Source of the DNA: Chrysemys picta bellii
Taxonomy: Eukaryota; Chordata; Testudines; Emydidae
Reading direction: 5' to 3'
Assembly (NCBI RefSeq): GCF_011386835.1
Contig: NC_088792.1
Coordinates: forward strand, 115,912,421 to 115,976,420
DNA length: 64,000 bases
This document shows positions 1-12,300 of the stretch, piece after piece (within the stretch, counting starts at the first letter, position 1; every line of letters begins with the position of its first letter). A model generated the notes under the pieces. The model worked only from the letters and a program-made list of their open reading frames with translations. It was not told the origin of the DNA and searched no databases. The translations under genes were made by a program, and so were the position numbers.

Positions 1-500
1 CATACAGTAAAAAAATAAATATTCTTCAAACATGCACAAAATGAAGAAAACTGAAGCCCACAAAATTATAAAGTTAGACATGCAAAATAATTTCAGTTAT
101 AAAAATGAAGTGTACATTCATGTTTCTCTATGCACTCTGTCTTTAGAATCAGCCAGGTCTGTTCCACTTTCTCTGATCAGAATGTTAAGACCAATGACAA
201 TACTGGCCCTTAATCAAATCCCAAATCAGTCCTTGGAAACATACTAGACCCCATTGAGGGAACTGAAGAGGACATACAAAAGTTTCTGGTTGTCTATACA
301 CAAGACAACCAGAAACTGGTGTGCTGGCTTCAACCTACTTCTGGTAAGTATTAACATATTAGAAATATGCAGTGTTGTACCCATGTCAGTCCCAGGATAT
401 TACAGAGAGGAGGTAATATCTTTTATTGGAACAACGTCTGTTGGTGAGAGAGACAAACTTTTGAGCTACACAGAGCTCTTCTTCAGATCTGGAAAACTTA

Positions 501-936
501 GGGAAAGTCTACACTACAAAATGAAGGCAAGTCAACCTAAATTATGTTGAAGTACAGCCCCTGCAGTAATTAAATCACTTTTGCATGTCCACACTACTCT
601 TCTTGTGTTGGCGGTGCACGTCCTCACCAGGAGCCCTTGCACCGATTTAACTGTCACTGTGGGACGTTGTGGCACAGCTTCTGAAAGGCAGCAGTCGATG
701 TAAGTCACGCAGTGACTACACTGACACTGCATCAACCTAACTACATTGGCCTAAGCTCTACGCCTCTCATGGAGGTGCAGTTATTGATGCCATATCTACA
801 CTTACCAGGGATCGATGCTGCTGTGATGTAGTGGGTGAGTTACATCAGTGGGAGCTACATTTTAGTGTAGTAAACACTTAGAGTTAGGTCAACGCAAGGT
901 AGCTTATGTCAACCTAACTGTAGTGCAGACCAGGCC
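501..936. mobile_element. Harbinger-like MITE
   Basis: Imperfect terminal inverted repeats: GGGAAAGTCTACACTAC on the left against GTAGTGCAGACCAGGCC on the right. Flanked by TTA (498-500) and TTA (937-939), the 3-bp target duplication of PIF/Harbinger elements. No coding capacity. Confidence 0.7.
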
Positions 937-938
937 TT

Positions 939-1190
939 AATCAGAGTATCACAGTTAAATATAAGGTGGAACAGATTGTTTAGCATAAATAGTTAACCTT
1001 TCAATGGTCCCTTGAAATGCGTGTTAACTATTTATGCTAAACAATCTGTTCCACCTTATATTTAACTGTGACACTCTGATTAAGTTTCCCAGACCTGAAG
1101 AAGAGCTCCTTGTAAGCTCAAAAGCTTATGTTTCTCACTAAACAGAAGTTGGTTCAATTAAAGATATTATCTCACCCACCTTGTTTCTCT
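939..1190 (+). mobile_element. Penelope-like element fragment with 59-bp palindrome
   Basis: The right part reads CCAGACCTGAAGAAGAGCTC ... to CACCCACCTTG, the same 3' sequence seen at 21294 and 34890. Before it sit two 59-nt arms (939-997 and 1023-1081) that are inverted copies with a single mismatch around a 25-nt loop. The hammerhead-like core is decayed here (GAAA is AAAA at about 1119-1122). Confidence 0.6.
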
Positions 1191-2961
1191 AATATCAGAA
1201 TTAAGAGTCTGTGCAGCTCTCCTTGGTGGACTAGTGGGGAGGTTGGGGGAAAGAGTATGCAGTGGGGAAATTGTATATCAGACACTTCCCAGAATGTATG
1301 GAAAATGAAGGAAACTGGATTTTACAGAAAACAGCAAGACTACCAGTCATTAAACAAATATTCCCATTGCCTCCATCTTTCTGAGCAGGAACTTCCATTC
1401 CTAAACAAGAGGGGAGCTACTCTCACTATTTCACTCATTGCAGTACCATATGCATCCAGTAATACTGAAATTCAAAGTATTAATACACTGCCATGTTTAT
1501 TCTTTGCCAGTTAAATTAGTAACTTGCCAATCTGTTCAAGATTTGTTCTTCTAGTTTTTGAATGTTTTTATTTATAAGTCAGTGACACTTGGAAACCACT
1601 TTTGCCAAATTTCTGGATATTACCAATGACAGAGATCATTAGTTGCAAAGTTATACTTGAATTTTTTTTAGAAGTATTGGTTGTGCTTGTTTTTTGCACT
1701 TATTACAAAATTGAGCAAAAAATATCAAGCATGTAGACCAGTATATGTGGTCAGAACACAGTGATCTACTGTTCTGTTAAGCACTGTATGAATTTTACTT
1801 TTCACAACTTTATTATAAACACATGGCTGGAATACGTAAAGTAGGAGAAGTAAAGTAGGGTCAAGAAAATCTGGCAACAGTTCTCACACAGAATGTTGAT
1901 TGTGAAAGATGCTATATAAGTCACATCTACCTTTAGTGAGCAATAACATTTTTTCCCTTAATAAAACACTATGGTGATCAGTAGATATAACCTGTACCCA
2001 GACTGACTTAAATTAATTGTATGGTAAGATTATTCTCACTATTCCTTTTTTTCTTCCTCTCCAAACCAACCTTGTAATATATTTCCAAACACAAACCTTT
2101 TCCAAAACCTGGGGTAAAAAGAATAAGCTGTCTTTCCACAACTCTACTTCTTGGGACCAAACTGAAAAATCCATTCAGATTTTCAGAAGTTCCTGCTAGC
2201 TCAGTAAATCTGAGGGCTTTGGGGGCTTGCAAAGCTTAAAAGAGCATATGATTTTTAAAAAATAGAATCTGGCTCTAAATTTAGCCAGTACATACTGAAT
2301 CTCAGTAAATTTCTTGCTCCCCTTTTATGTTACCTCAATTTTGTCCTGTTCACTGGTTCTTAACTTTAAAATGTTATTTACCCATTTGCACACTTGAGAG
2401 AAAGAAAACTGAATTCCAAGGCTTCCTTGAAAGCTTCCAATATTTACAACTAAAATAAATTAGGTTTATTTTGAAGTTATTCTTCCAACGCCACCTAGGC
2501 TTCCAGTGCAATGCTCGAAGTTGCATACCCATTTCATCCCTCTGCTCAAGAGTTTTCACACATGTTCCAATCTGTAACTGCATTAACGAAAACAACAGAT
2601 TGAGTCCAGCACGATCTTCTGCAACATGCATGCCCACTGTAGCATGGCAGGAGATCAGAGTATAACAACTTCTCCATAATCTGTTGCTCAATGTTTCTGG
2701 ATTCTTAGGTCATTTACATATGAAAGAGTGAAACACTGGACGACAGACACTACGTTTTACTAGTAACTTCTAAAACATCCTGGATAAAGCAGAGTTTCCT
2801 ATCTGAAAGAACACTATACACTGTCATCTTGGGTGGTATGAACTACAGCACAGGACAACTCAAAGCACTGATTTAGTATATGTTACACTCCCAGAAGTCT
2901 ATACTGACTATAAAATTACTTGCTCATTAAAATAATTTTAGTAGGAAATTATAATAATAAT

Positions 2962-2967
2962 TTTAAT
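2962..2967 (-). terminator. Possible ZNF830 poly(A) signal (ATTAAA)
   Basis: ATTAAA on the minus strand about 220 nt after the stop codon, in an AT-rich 3' region. An AATAAA occurs only further on (2470-2465). Which one is used cannot be told from sequence alone. Confidence 0.3.
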
Positions 2968-3185
2968 AGGAAAGTTATATTCAAACTTGTAAAACATTTA
3001 CAATGTACAACCTTTACACAAAATAATACTCCATTTTAGACCTACAGAGATATGGACATACTTTTTACAGTTAACCTCATTAGTATCTGCAAAATCCTTC
3101 TTAAAAATAAATATTTTAACAAAAATGTCTTCTGATAAAAAGTAATACCACAGATCAACAGAATATTGAGCATGCCACTGAAATG

Positions 3186-3369
3186 CTACAACAAAGCCCC
3201 TTTCACTCTCCAATCTTGAGACAGCAAATCCTGCAATTCTCCTTCATCTTCACTACCAATATCCTCATCCTCTTTCTCCTGGATTGCTCTTAATCTCATG
3301 GCTTCCTTAAATTTATCTTTCATTACATCCTGGCGGTTACGCAGCAGCTCAACACGGCGGTAACATTCA
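3186..3369 (-). CDS. ZNF830: ZNF830 exon 10 (terminal coding exon)
   Basis: 184 nt coding (I)[33 protein letters not shown], an acidic segment, then the terminal [15 protein letters not shown] and TAG at 3188-3186. The tail is a family hallmark. Acceptor CTTTCTACAG. Confidence 0.96.
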
Positions 3370-6300
3370 CTGTAGAAAGGTAAAAACAGTTAGTTAACAT
3401 TTATGGCCTTTGCCAATTAAAGAAACTGTTTTTCCCACAATAATGGGAATGCATCTCCTTCTGTCAAAAAAACCTGAAAGACATACAAACATTAAAATTC
3501 AAATAAGCCTTTCACAATAGACCCATATGATTATTTAACATTTGGCTGTAGTCCTGTGGAAGCAGAATGAAGAAGTGGAGTATCTTGGTCATAGCTTCTC
3601 TTACAAAGATGTCAAAACCAACAACAGATCAAATCTCAATCCTGTGACAATTTAATTAAAAAATATCAACAATATGAAACCACTTGGTCAAGTTCTGTAG
3701 AGAAGGAAAAAGCTCAAACCAGTCTTTTCAATTTTTGTCTAAGATGTTATTTCACCTGAGGTGGAAAGGGGAGCACATGGATTTTTATTGCTATCCATTA
3801 TGACACACAGAAGTAGTACATTTAAATGGAAGCCTGACAAGGTGTTGAAGCCCTGGCACTTCACCATCTTAAAGAACATGTGCTACAGTAAGCCTCTGAA
3901 CTTGTGTTTGGCTGTCAGATTTTGTATTTGCTTTAAAGTGCAGTTCGACTCTGAAAAATAACTATGTAAAAATGGTAACTCTTACTAGTGAACAGGATCT
4001 GTTCCTCGCAAATACCAAATTCTGCTTACTTGATTTCAATATGTTTTTTACTTCTTGTCACTCCTATTAGCCCTGCAGATTCAATACAGAGAAAAGAGCT
4101 TAAATCTGGATCCTAATCATGGAGTCAAGCATTGAACACCATAACGTCATGTTTAGAGAGTTACTTTCAGAGCATACCTGCACTTTGTGATACTTCATTT
4201 GATCTAGAATACCATTAGTTTTAAAGGGCAGTTGACCTTACACTCCCCAAACTGTATTTCACCAGCTTTACCAGGCCATTTTGGATTGATGCTGAGGAGT
4301 GAACCACAATGGCCGTTTCTCAACACTCAGTTGTATTACCAATTTTGAAAGTCCATTGGAACACACACTGAAAGACAGGCTTTTGGAACTGAACACAAAA
4401 TGTCTAAGGTGCTTCACAGGAGGCACTCCCACCCAGCACTGAGGATCTACTCCATTTAAAGAGTTGCTCTAGAAAATACAACGGCTTCCAAAAAGCTTCA
4501 TTGGCTATTAGAACATTCCCTGCATTCAAATATGCTATTCTAAATATAACATGAAGCTAAAAGTCTGGCCACATGGACTTCTACTTCAGACAAAATAAAT
4601 TATCAATAGCAACAACCTTCGCAGCTACCTACAAATTCCTCAATTTGGTCCCACGTAATCATGAGATTTTAAACTGTGATGGTAAAAGGGACTGTTTAAA
4701 CACCTTCAAGCTCTTAGTCAAAGCTCTCTCCAGAATTACAAGATCACTATCGAAGTCGTAGCTTTAGTCCCAAAAGCAACTTGACTTTGATATGATCATT
4801 AATACCATCTAAGTAGCTGCTAAATCTGCCACATTGGTTAACTACTGCTTCAGTGTGAACATCTCCTTTTCGCTAAAAGATGGCTGCTAGTTTTTAACAA
4901 ACAAAACGTCTTTTCCTTTGCTTTCCATCAATAGCTTTGTATGAATTGTACATGTAAACGCAAAGTGACTGATTTTCAGCACCATAAAGTGTCAAACTAA
5001 GCTGTATTCATTGATCTTGCTGAAGCTTAGACTAATGTGTGTCCAACTGTTTCAATGGAACATTGCAGCTAGTGAGGGTTCACATGATAAGGTACATCAT
5101 TCAGCAAACATTTTCAAATAAATGTCATGAGAAGCAAGGGCCCAGGTTGTCACCAAGAATTAAGACAGGAATCTCCATATGAAAATTATGTTCCTAATTT
5201 TTTGTTCAGTCTACTAAAAGCTGCTTAAGAGTTTAGTTATCAGATACAGTCAGTTCACCGGAGTTCTACATGATGCAGAATCCACAGATGGAGCGTAGAA
5301 AAAAAATGAACCTTGTTCAAAGGATTTAATTAAATTTGATCTCTTCCTGTAGTTTATTGGGCACGCCTCTGCCCTTACCTACTGTTTTCAGAGCTCCCAG
5401 TGCAGTCTGTCGTAGTAAACACCCGTCTAGTGCTGCTGCCCAAATTAACCATTGTCAGGAAACAAACTGTTTTTTAAATTCAAACACTTTGATCAGTGAA
5501 TATTTAAAAGAATTGCCATGGCAGGTTACAAATGAAATGTCATGCAGTCAGAGTCTATTCACATATAGACCCATTCTCGGGGGGTAGGAGTGGGTGAGGG
5601 GGAGCAGAACGCAAAGTTTGAGAAAGACTGATCTACTTACATCTGCTCATTAATTTCTCCAATCTGACGATCCAAACGTCCCTCCTCATCCTCTTCTGCC
5701 ACTATTGCTTCTGAAATCTAAACCAAAAAAGTTGTGAATAAGTTAAGCCCCATTCAATCTTTTTTTCAGTAAAAGAGCAGTACTGGAAACAAAAGCAAGA
5801 GATTAATGTATGCTGTAACAAAGTCACAATCCTATGTAGACCTTCCCTCCTCCAAGAGGTATGTTAACAGGACATACAGGAAAAGTCTTTGTGACTTGTG
5901 CTAAAGTTCAGTGAAAAGGACAGAACAAAATGCTACACCAAATCCCTAAGCAGTCTAGCTCCTTCTCCTTTTGAATTTTTTAGTTCAATATTAAATATTG
6001 TTTTGAAACAGAATATAAAACCAAATAATCCATCAAAAGGCTTAAGATGCAACAGAACATATACACCGACATTTGGTGTTTACCAATTATGTACAGTAAG
6101 CCTGTTAGAAGTATTAACTATACCCACTTGATTCCAATGTATTTCTAACCTGTTATTTTTTTCAGCATATACTTTCTCAAATCTGAATGTCTGGGAGAGG
6201 CTATGCAACCAATGGTCCACGCATAACTGAGAAGATTCCTTCTTATGCTGAAGAACTGTTTGAATGGTTAATGTTAACAAAATGTATCCACTATTGGTTT

Positions 6301-9300
6301 TTGTATGAAAGTTTACTTTATCTGTAGTATTGCTTTAACGAGTAACGATAAATTGTTCTGTACCAGTTTTCTTAGCAGTTATTTATGATCAATAATTTTC
6401 AATTCAAGAATTTAAAAACATTAAAAGGCATCAAGTGAGAATACCAAGTATCTACAACGATGTCCTGTACAGTGTACATCGGGGAGGTGTAAAATCTGAC
6501 TCTGATACAAGGTTTCATGCAACTCTAAGTAGTAAGAAATTAGGATACAGAAAAACTGGGGCCAATCAGGATGTGTTCTGTGTAAATTCCTCTAAAATAT
6601 TCCCAACTTTAGGGGTGTTTTTGTCAAGTTTAAATTCACCACAAAACAAACACTCTTGTAGCTTTTACAAGGGTTAACATGTTTAGAGAGAGAGGTGTAA
6701 TTTTCAGATTTTAAAATTAAATGTTTCTATAGGCAACTTTTCTGAAGCAGCAGCTAGGAATATGGTCCATTGCCTGCAGATGGGAAACCGTCAAGGTGTG
6801 CCTGCTATCTCACTTAGATCCAGCCTAGCGTATTTAATTAGAGACGTTTGTCATCAAACGCGCTTTCCACTTAACTTTTCCTTGAGTGTAAAATGCAGAG
6901 ACCTTTTGCTCAACTGTAAAGTATGTTTAACTGCACATTACATTGTGACAAGCAGTCAACAAATATAGTATGTCACTCACTCTGCCAAGCTGCATGAATG
7001 GCTGTTTTTCCAATTATGTATCGTATTTAGAAGCAATAAAAATAGATTCCATCACTTACTGTGTTGACTTGTCGCATCGCCTTCTGAAATTCATCCCACT
7101 CTTTGTCCATCTGATCCTTCGGAGCATCAACCTTTCGCACCTAGTGAATGTGAAAAACCAAACTTCTTTAGCAACTGCCTAATGATTCTCGCTGGTATTC
7201 TAAAACCAATAGGAGAAACAAAACATATATTCTGCTATTTACTAAGAAAGAGTTGACAGCAAGTAAATGCTTTGTTTATATGCATTATTTGAGCCAAACA
7301 GCCATCTTTCATGATTCTGGAGAAAAAAATCTGATTCTAGACCTAAATGGAAAACAACTGCCTGTACAAAATGTATGATTACAATATTGAGGGAAAGCAG
7401 CTGACCACAAATGGATGGCACAAGATATTTGGGATGCTGAAAGAAACCTGGCCTATCTGGTAATATGATAGCCTCTATTTTTGACTGTTTTCAATGTCCA
7501 GTTACCATTGCATGGTATTATAGTTTGTGAATCACCATCTGTCCAATAGCATAGAGCAGCACAACCCAGTCTTAGTGGTTTTTGAGATATCTGCCTTTAA
7601 AAATCACAGTTTTTATTACCATCTTGACTGTTGCCCCTATACTTCAATTTAGTGGCTAGTATAAGAACTGTTAAAGCTGTCTGCCACTAATACCTCTAAT
7701 CCAATCTTTCCAATGATACCGAACATTAACTACTGACTCTAGAAATGGTGGGAATATTGTCTGCAAAAATAATGCTGGAACTAAAGTGGGATGAAGAAAC
7801 AGGATCTGCCTGCACTTGGGAGAAAAGGTGTGTAGTGTCTGCTGGGAGATTAGCTCTTCCTATACAAGAGAGTGCCCAGGCTTGGGGTCCGCATGGAGGG
7901 CACGAGGAATGTAGGCGATCACAGCCATGCCTTGCGCTTGTAGCACAGCATCCTGGCAAATAAACCAAATAATCAAAGGCTGTAACAGAAACGCCCAAAA
8001 CTCACAATTAGTTCTCTCACCAGAGGTTGTGACATGAATCGTGTGTTTGATGACTAATAATGTCTGGGTCACCATTCTTTACTCTATGATACTTTAGGAT
8101 AAGTAATGGAGTTAAGAGGAACTAAACAGTTTGAATAAAATAACTTGTGGAGCCTCCTTTCTACCTTAGCTTTCTTTTCCTTTTATCCATTCTTGTCTTT
8201 TGCCAATATGGCAATCCTTATGTAAAATGGCCAGTCACTTACATGCTTTGTTCTTGATTGATTAGACAATATGCAACAGTATGAAATAAGTCAAATTATT
8301 AACTGAAGAGTTTGAAAGCAAACTACATACTGGGAGATATAACACTTCCATCATTCCATATTTCTGTTTTGTGGTTATTCCTATCATGGTTACACGTATT
8401 GTATTGTTGTTACGTATTGTGGTTTTACCTTTTGTAAGTCATGACTATTTGTATTTCTTATAATAAACTTAAACATTAACAAGACAGAATTATTTTTCCT
8501 TGAAGTGTGTATCTGATCAAACATTTAAATGCATTAGTAACTCCTGATATTAAAACTAGATTTCAAAGAGCTGTGTTTTTTAAACACAAAACCAGAGAAA
8601 ATTGCAAAAACAGGCAGCATCTCTGAACATTTTGTCTGCGATTCCTGCCTAGGACCACTGTAACAGAGTCTGAGATTACAGTGCCACCAATGTGGTGATA
8701 CTCCTCCTCTCCATATGAGCTAAACTGGAAGGAGTTGATTAGCAAGAGCTTTGTGCCACTGGCAGCGAACAAATAAAGCAACAGTTCCTTTCAATGCCTA
8801 CATGCTTGTGAATTGTGTTAAGAACCTGGGTCAAAGAGACCACTAACTAGCACTGCCTATGCATTGGCAGACCTTCCTGCCTGAAGACTGTCCCTGGCTC
8901 ACAGCAACCATCACCTGCAGGACTCTCCCCTCTTTCACTTGCACATCACTCGAATCACAGCTCTAGACACCACTATCAATAGCCCCAACCCCTAGCACCA
9001 CATCTACATCAGCAACACAAAGGATTCATTTTAAAATAAATGGTTATTTTAAGTTTCCTCCAAGTATGGATCAAACTTCTAAGCACTCTACGGATTATAC
9101 TATGCACATTATTCTGGTGCAGACAACATGAAGCTCTTAATCATCTTCTGGCTCCTGCAGGGCTCATGTAGAGTGGCAGGAAAAATATCATTGATGCTAG
9201 TGCTACTGCAGGTAACAGCATACATGTAAGTTTTGAGATACCAGTGTTCAGTCCTAGTATCCAGGCTAACATCTCAGGCGCCAAGCATGGTTACTGCAGT

Positions 9301-12300
9301 TCTAGCAGCAAGCTCTCTAATTACTTTTCTGCAGTAGAGCAATTCATCACTTACAAAAAATACATTACCCTTCTCAACTATATTCTTCAAAATTAAGTAT
9401 CCCCATTTCTGGGTGCGTGAAGAAAGCTATTATGCACGCCACATGCAAGCATACCTAGAGGCATGGCCAATGCTGAAAGCATCTCACCAGAGAAAATAAA
9501 ATAGGTGCAGGCTGATAAAGATCAGAGTGGGATTGAGGAGGGATACAAAAAATTAAACAAGAGGCTGCTTTCTAGCAGCATTCATTATTGAGGTGTTATA
9601 TTAATAGTTCTTCTCCTGCACATACAAGCATGTAATAAGGAGACATTAAAAACATCTACGGAATCATCTTACACTAAGACAGAAGGCGGCTGCAAGTATT
9701 TGCTTTAAAAACCATGTGGTAAAATCATTAACACACCAAGAGTGTTCATAATTCTCAGGCATGTTCAATACAGAGACATGTTCAATGAAAAGAAAAATAA
9801 TTTTCCAGAAATTTTCCAGCCCATTACATGGTTTGCCAATTTGACAAAGCAATATTAGAGTGTGCAGATGTGCACAGCTATCAAATTTGCAGTCATTTTT
9901 ACACACAAATATAAAAATAGATTCTCTTGCATATCTTCCAAAACCCAAGTTATGCTATTTTCACGAGTGAATACAAAATAAGGGCATCACTTGGTATACA
10001 AGATGTTGCAAATTTAGACCCAGAACAAAATTTCAACTTTTTATGGTGATTTTGGCCCCAAACCTCTCATGACCCCTCTCCCTCAGCCAAAAAATGTTTT
10101 CTACTAGGGCAGCAAAAAGAAAGGGTGAGAACTAGCTTGCTGTTTGAGTGGGCTAGTATTGTACATCACACAGCAATCTACTTACATCTTCACTCCTAAC
10201 ATCTAGCAGACATGTTAGCCTCAATAAAACTTCCTTTAAATCATGAGAAAGCTGAATTGCAAATAACTGAAAAGAATAAACTCAGTCTGAAAGGATGCTC
10301 AGACCCCCTGTATACTCTCAGCAATCTTCCCTTCCATGTCCTTAAATTAATATACATTGAATCATAGAATTGTAGGACTGGAAGGGACCTCAAGAGGTCC
10401 TCTAGTCCAGTTCAGGACTAAGTATTATCTAGACCATCCCTGACAGGTGTTTGCCTAGGGAGGTTGTGGAGTCTTCATCATTGGAGATTTTTCAGAGCAG
10501 GTTAGACAATTTATTCCAATGCTTAACCGCCCCGACAGTTAGGAAGTTCTTCCTAATGTCCAAACTAAACCTCCCTTGGTGCAGTTTAAGCCCATTGTGC
10601 TTCTTGTTCTATCCTCAAAAGTTAAGAAAAATTCTTCTCCCACCTCCTTGTAATAACCTTTTATGTACTTGAAAACTGTTATGTCCCCTCCAGTCTTCTC
10701 TTTTCCAGACTAAACAAACACAGTTTTTTCAATCTTCCCTCATAGGTCATGTTTTCTAGACCTTTAAATCATTGTTGTTGCTCTTGTCTGAACTTTCCCC
10801 AAATTTGGCCACGTCTTTCCTGAAATGTGGTGCCCAAAACTGGATATAATACTCCACCTGAGGCCTAATCAAAAGATGGAGTAGAGCGGAAGTATTACTC
10901 CTCGTGTCTTGTTTACAACACCGCTGCTAATACATCCCAGAATGATGTTGGTTGTTTTTTTTTGCAACAGTGTTACACTGTTCCCTCGTTTTTAGCTTGT
11001 AATCCATGATGAACCCCAGATCCCCTTCTGTAATACTCCTTCCTAGGCAGTCATTTCCCATTTTGTATGTGTGCAACTGATTGTTTCTTCCTAAGTGGAG
11101 TATTTCGCATTTGTCCTTATTGAATGTCATCCTATTTACTTCAGACAGTTACTCCAGTTTGTCCAGATCTCCTTGAATCCTCCAAAGCAGTGGTTCTCAT
11201 CCAGGGGTCTGGGACCCCCTGGGGGGCCAAAAGCAGGTTTCAGGGGGTCTGCCACGCAGGGCTGGTGATAAGACTCGCCAGAGCCCAGGGCAGAAAGCTG
11301 AAGCCCCACCACGTGGGACTGCAGCTCAGGGCCTCAAGCCCATCACCCAGGGCTGAAGCCAAAGCCTGAGCAGCTTAGCTTCACGGTGCCCTCTGCGGCA
11401 TGGGGCCCCAGGAAATTGCCCTCCTTGCTACTCCCCTAACGCCGACCCTGGATTTTATATGCAGAAAACCAGTTGTTATGGCACAAGTGGGCTGCGGAGG
11501 TTTTTATAGCATGTTGGGGGGCCTCAGAAAGAAAAAGGTTGAGAACCCCTGCCCCAAAGCACTTGCAACCTCTCCCAGCTTGGTATCGTTCATAAACTTT
11601 ATAAATGTACTCTCTCTGCCATTATCTAATTCATTGATGAAGATATTGAACAGAACCGGACCCAGAACTGATCCCTGCGGAACCCCCCCCGATATGCCCT
11701 TCCAACTTGACTGTGAACTGCTGATCACTACTCTCTGGGAACGGTTTTCCAACCAGTTATGCACCCACCTTATAGTAGCTCCATTTACGTTGTAGTTATC
11801 TAGTTTGTTTATGAGAGGGTCATGCGAGACAGTATAAAAAGCCTTAATAGAGTCAAGATATACCACATCTATCGCTTCTCCCCTATCCGAAAGGCTTGTT
11901 ACCCTCTCAAAGAAAGCTATTAGGTTGATTTGGCACCATTTGTTCTTGACAAATCAATCCTGACTGTTACTCATCACCTTATTATCTTCTAGGTGTTTGC
12001 AAATTGATTGCTTAATTATTTGCTCCATTATCTTTCCCGGTACTGAAGTTAAGCTGACTGGTCTGTAATTCCCCAGGTTGTCCTTATTTCCCTTTTTATA
12101 GATTGGCATTATATTTGCCCTTTTCCAGTCCTCTGGAATCTCTCCCATCTTCCATGACTTCTTGAAGATAATCACTAATGGCTCAGATATCGCCTCAGTC
12201 AGCTCCTTGAATATTCTAGGAGGTATTTCATCAAACCCTGGTGACTTGAAGACATCTAACTTGTCTAAGTAATTTTTAACTTGTTCTTTCCCTATTCTAG

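Larger units (their letters stand above)
1..2961. other. 3' flank of ZNF830
   Basis: AT-rich. It holds a MITE (501-936) and a palindromic Penelope fragment (939 to about 1190). I recognise nothing in 1-500 or 1200-2960. Confidence 0.5.
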
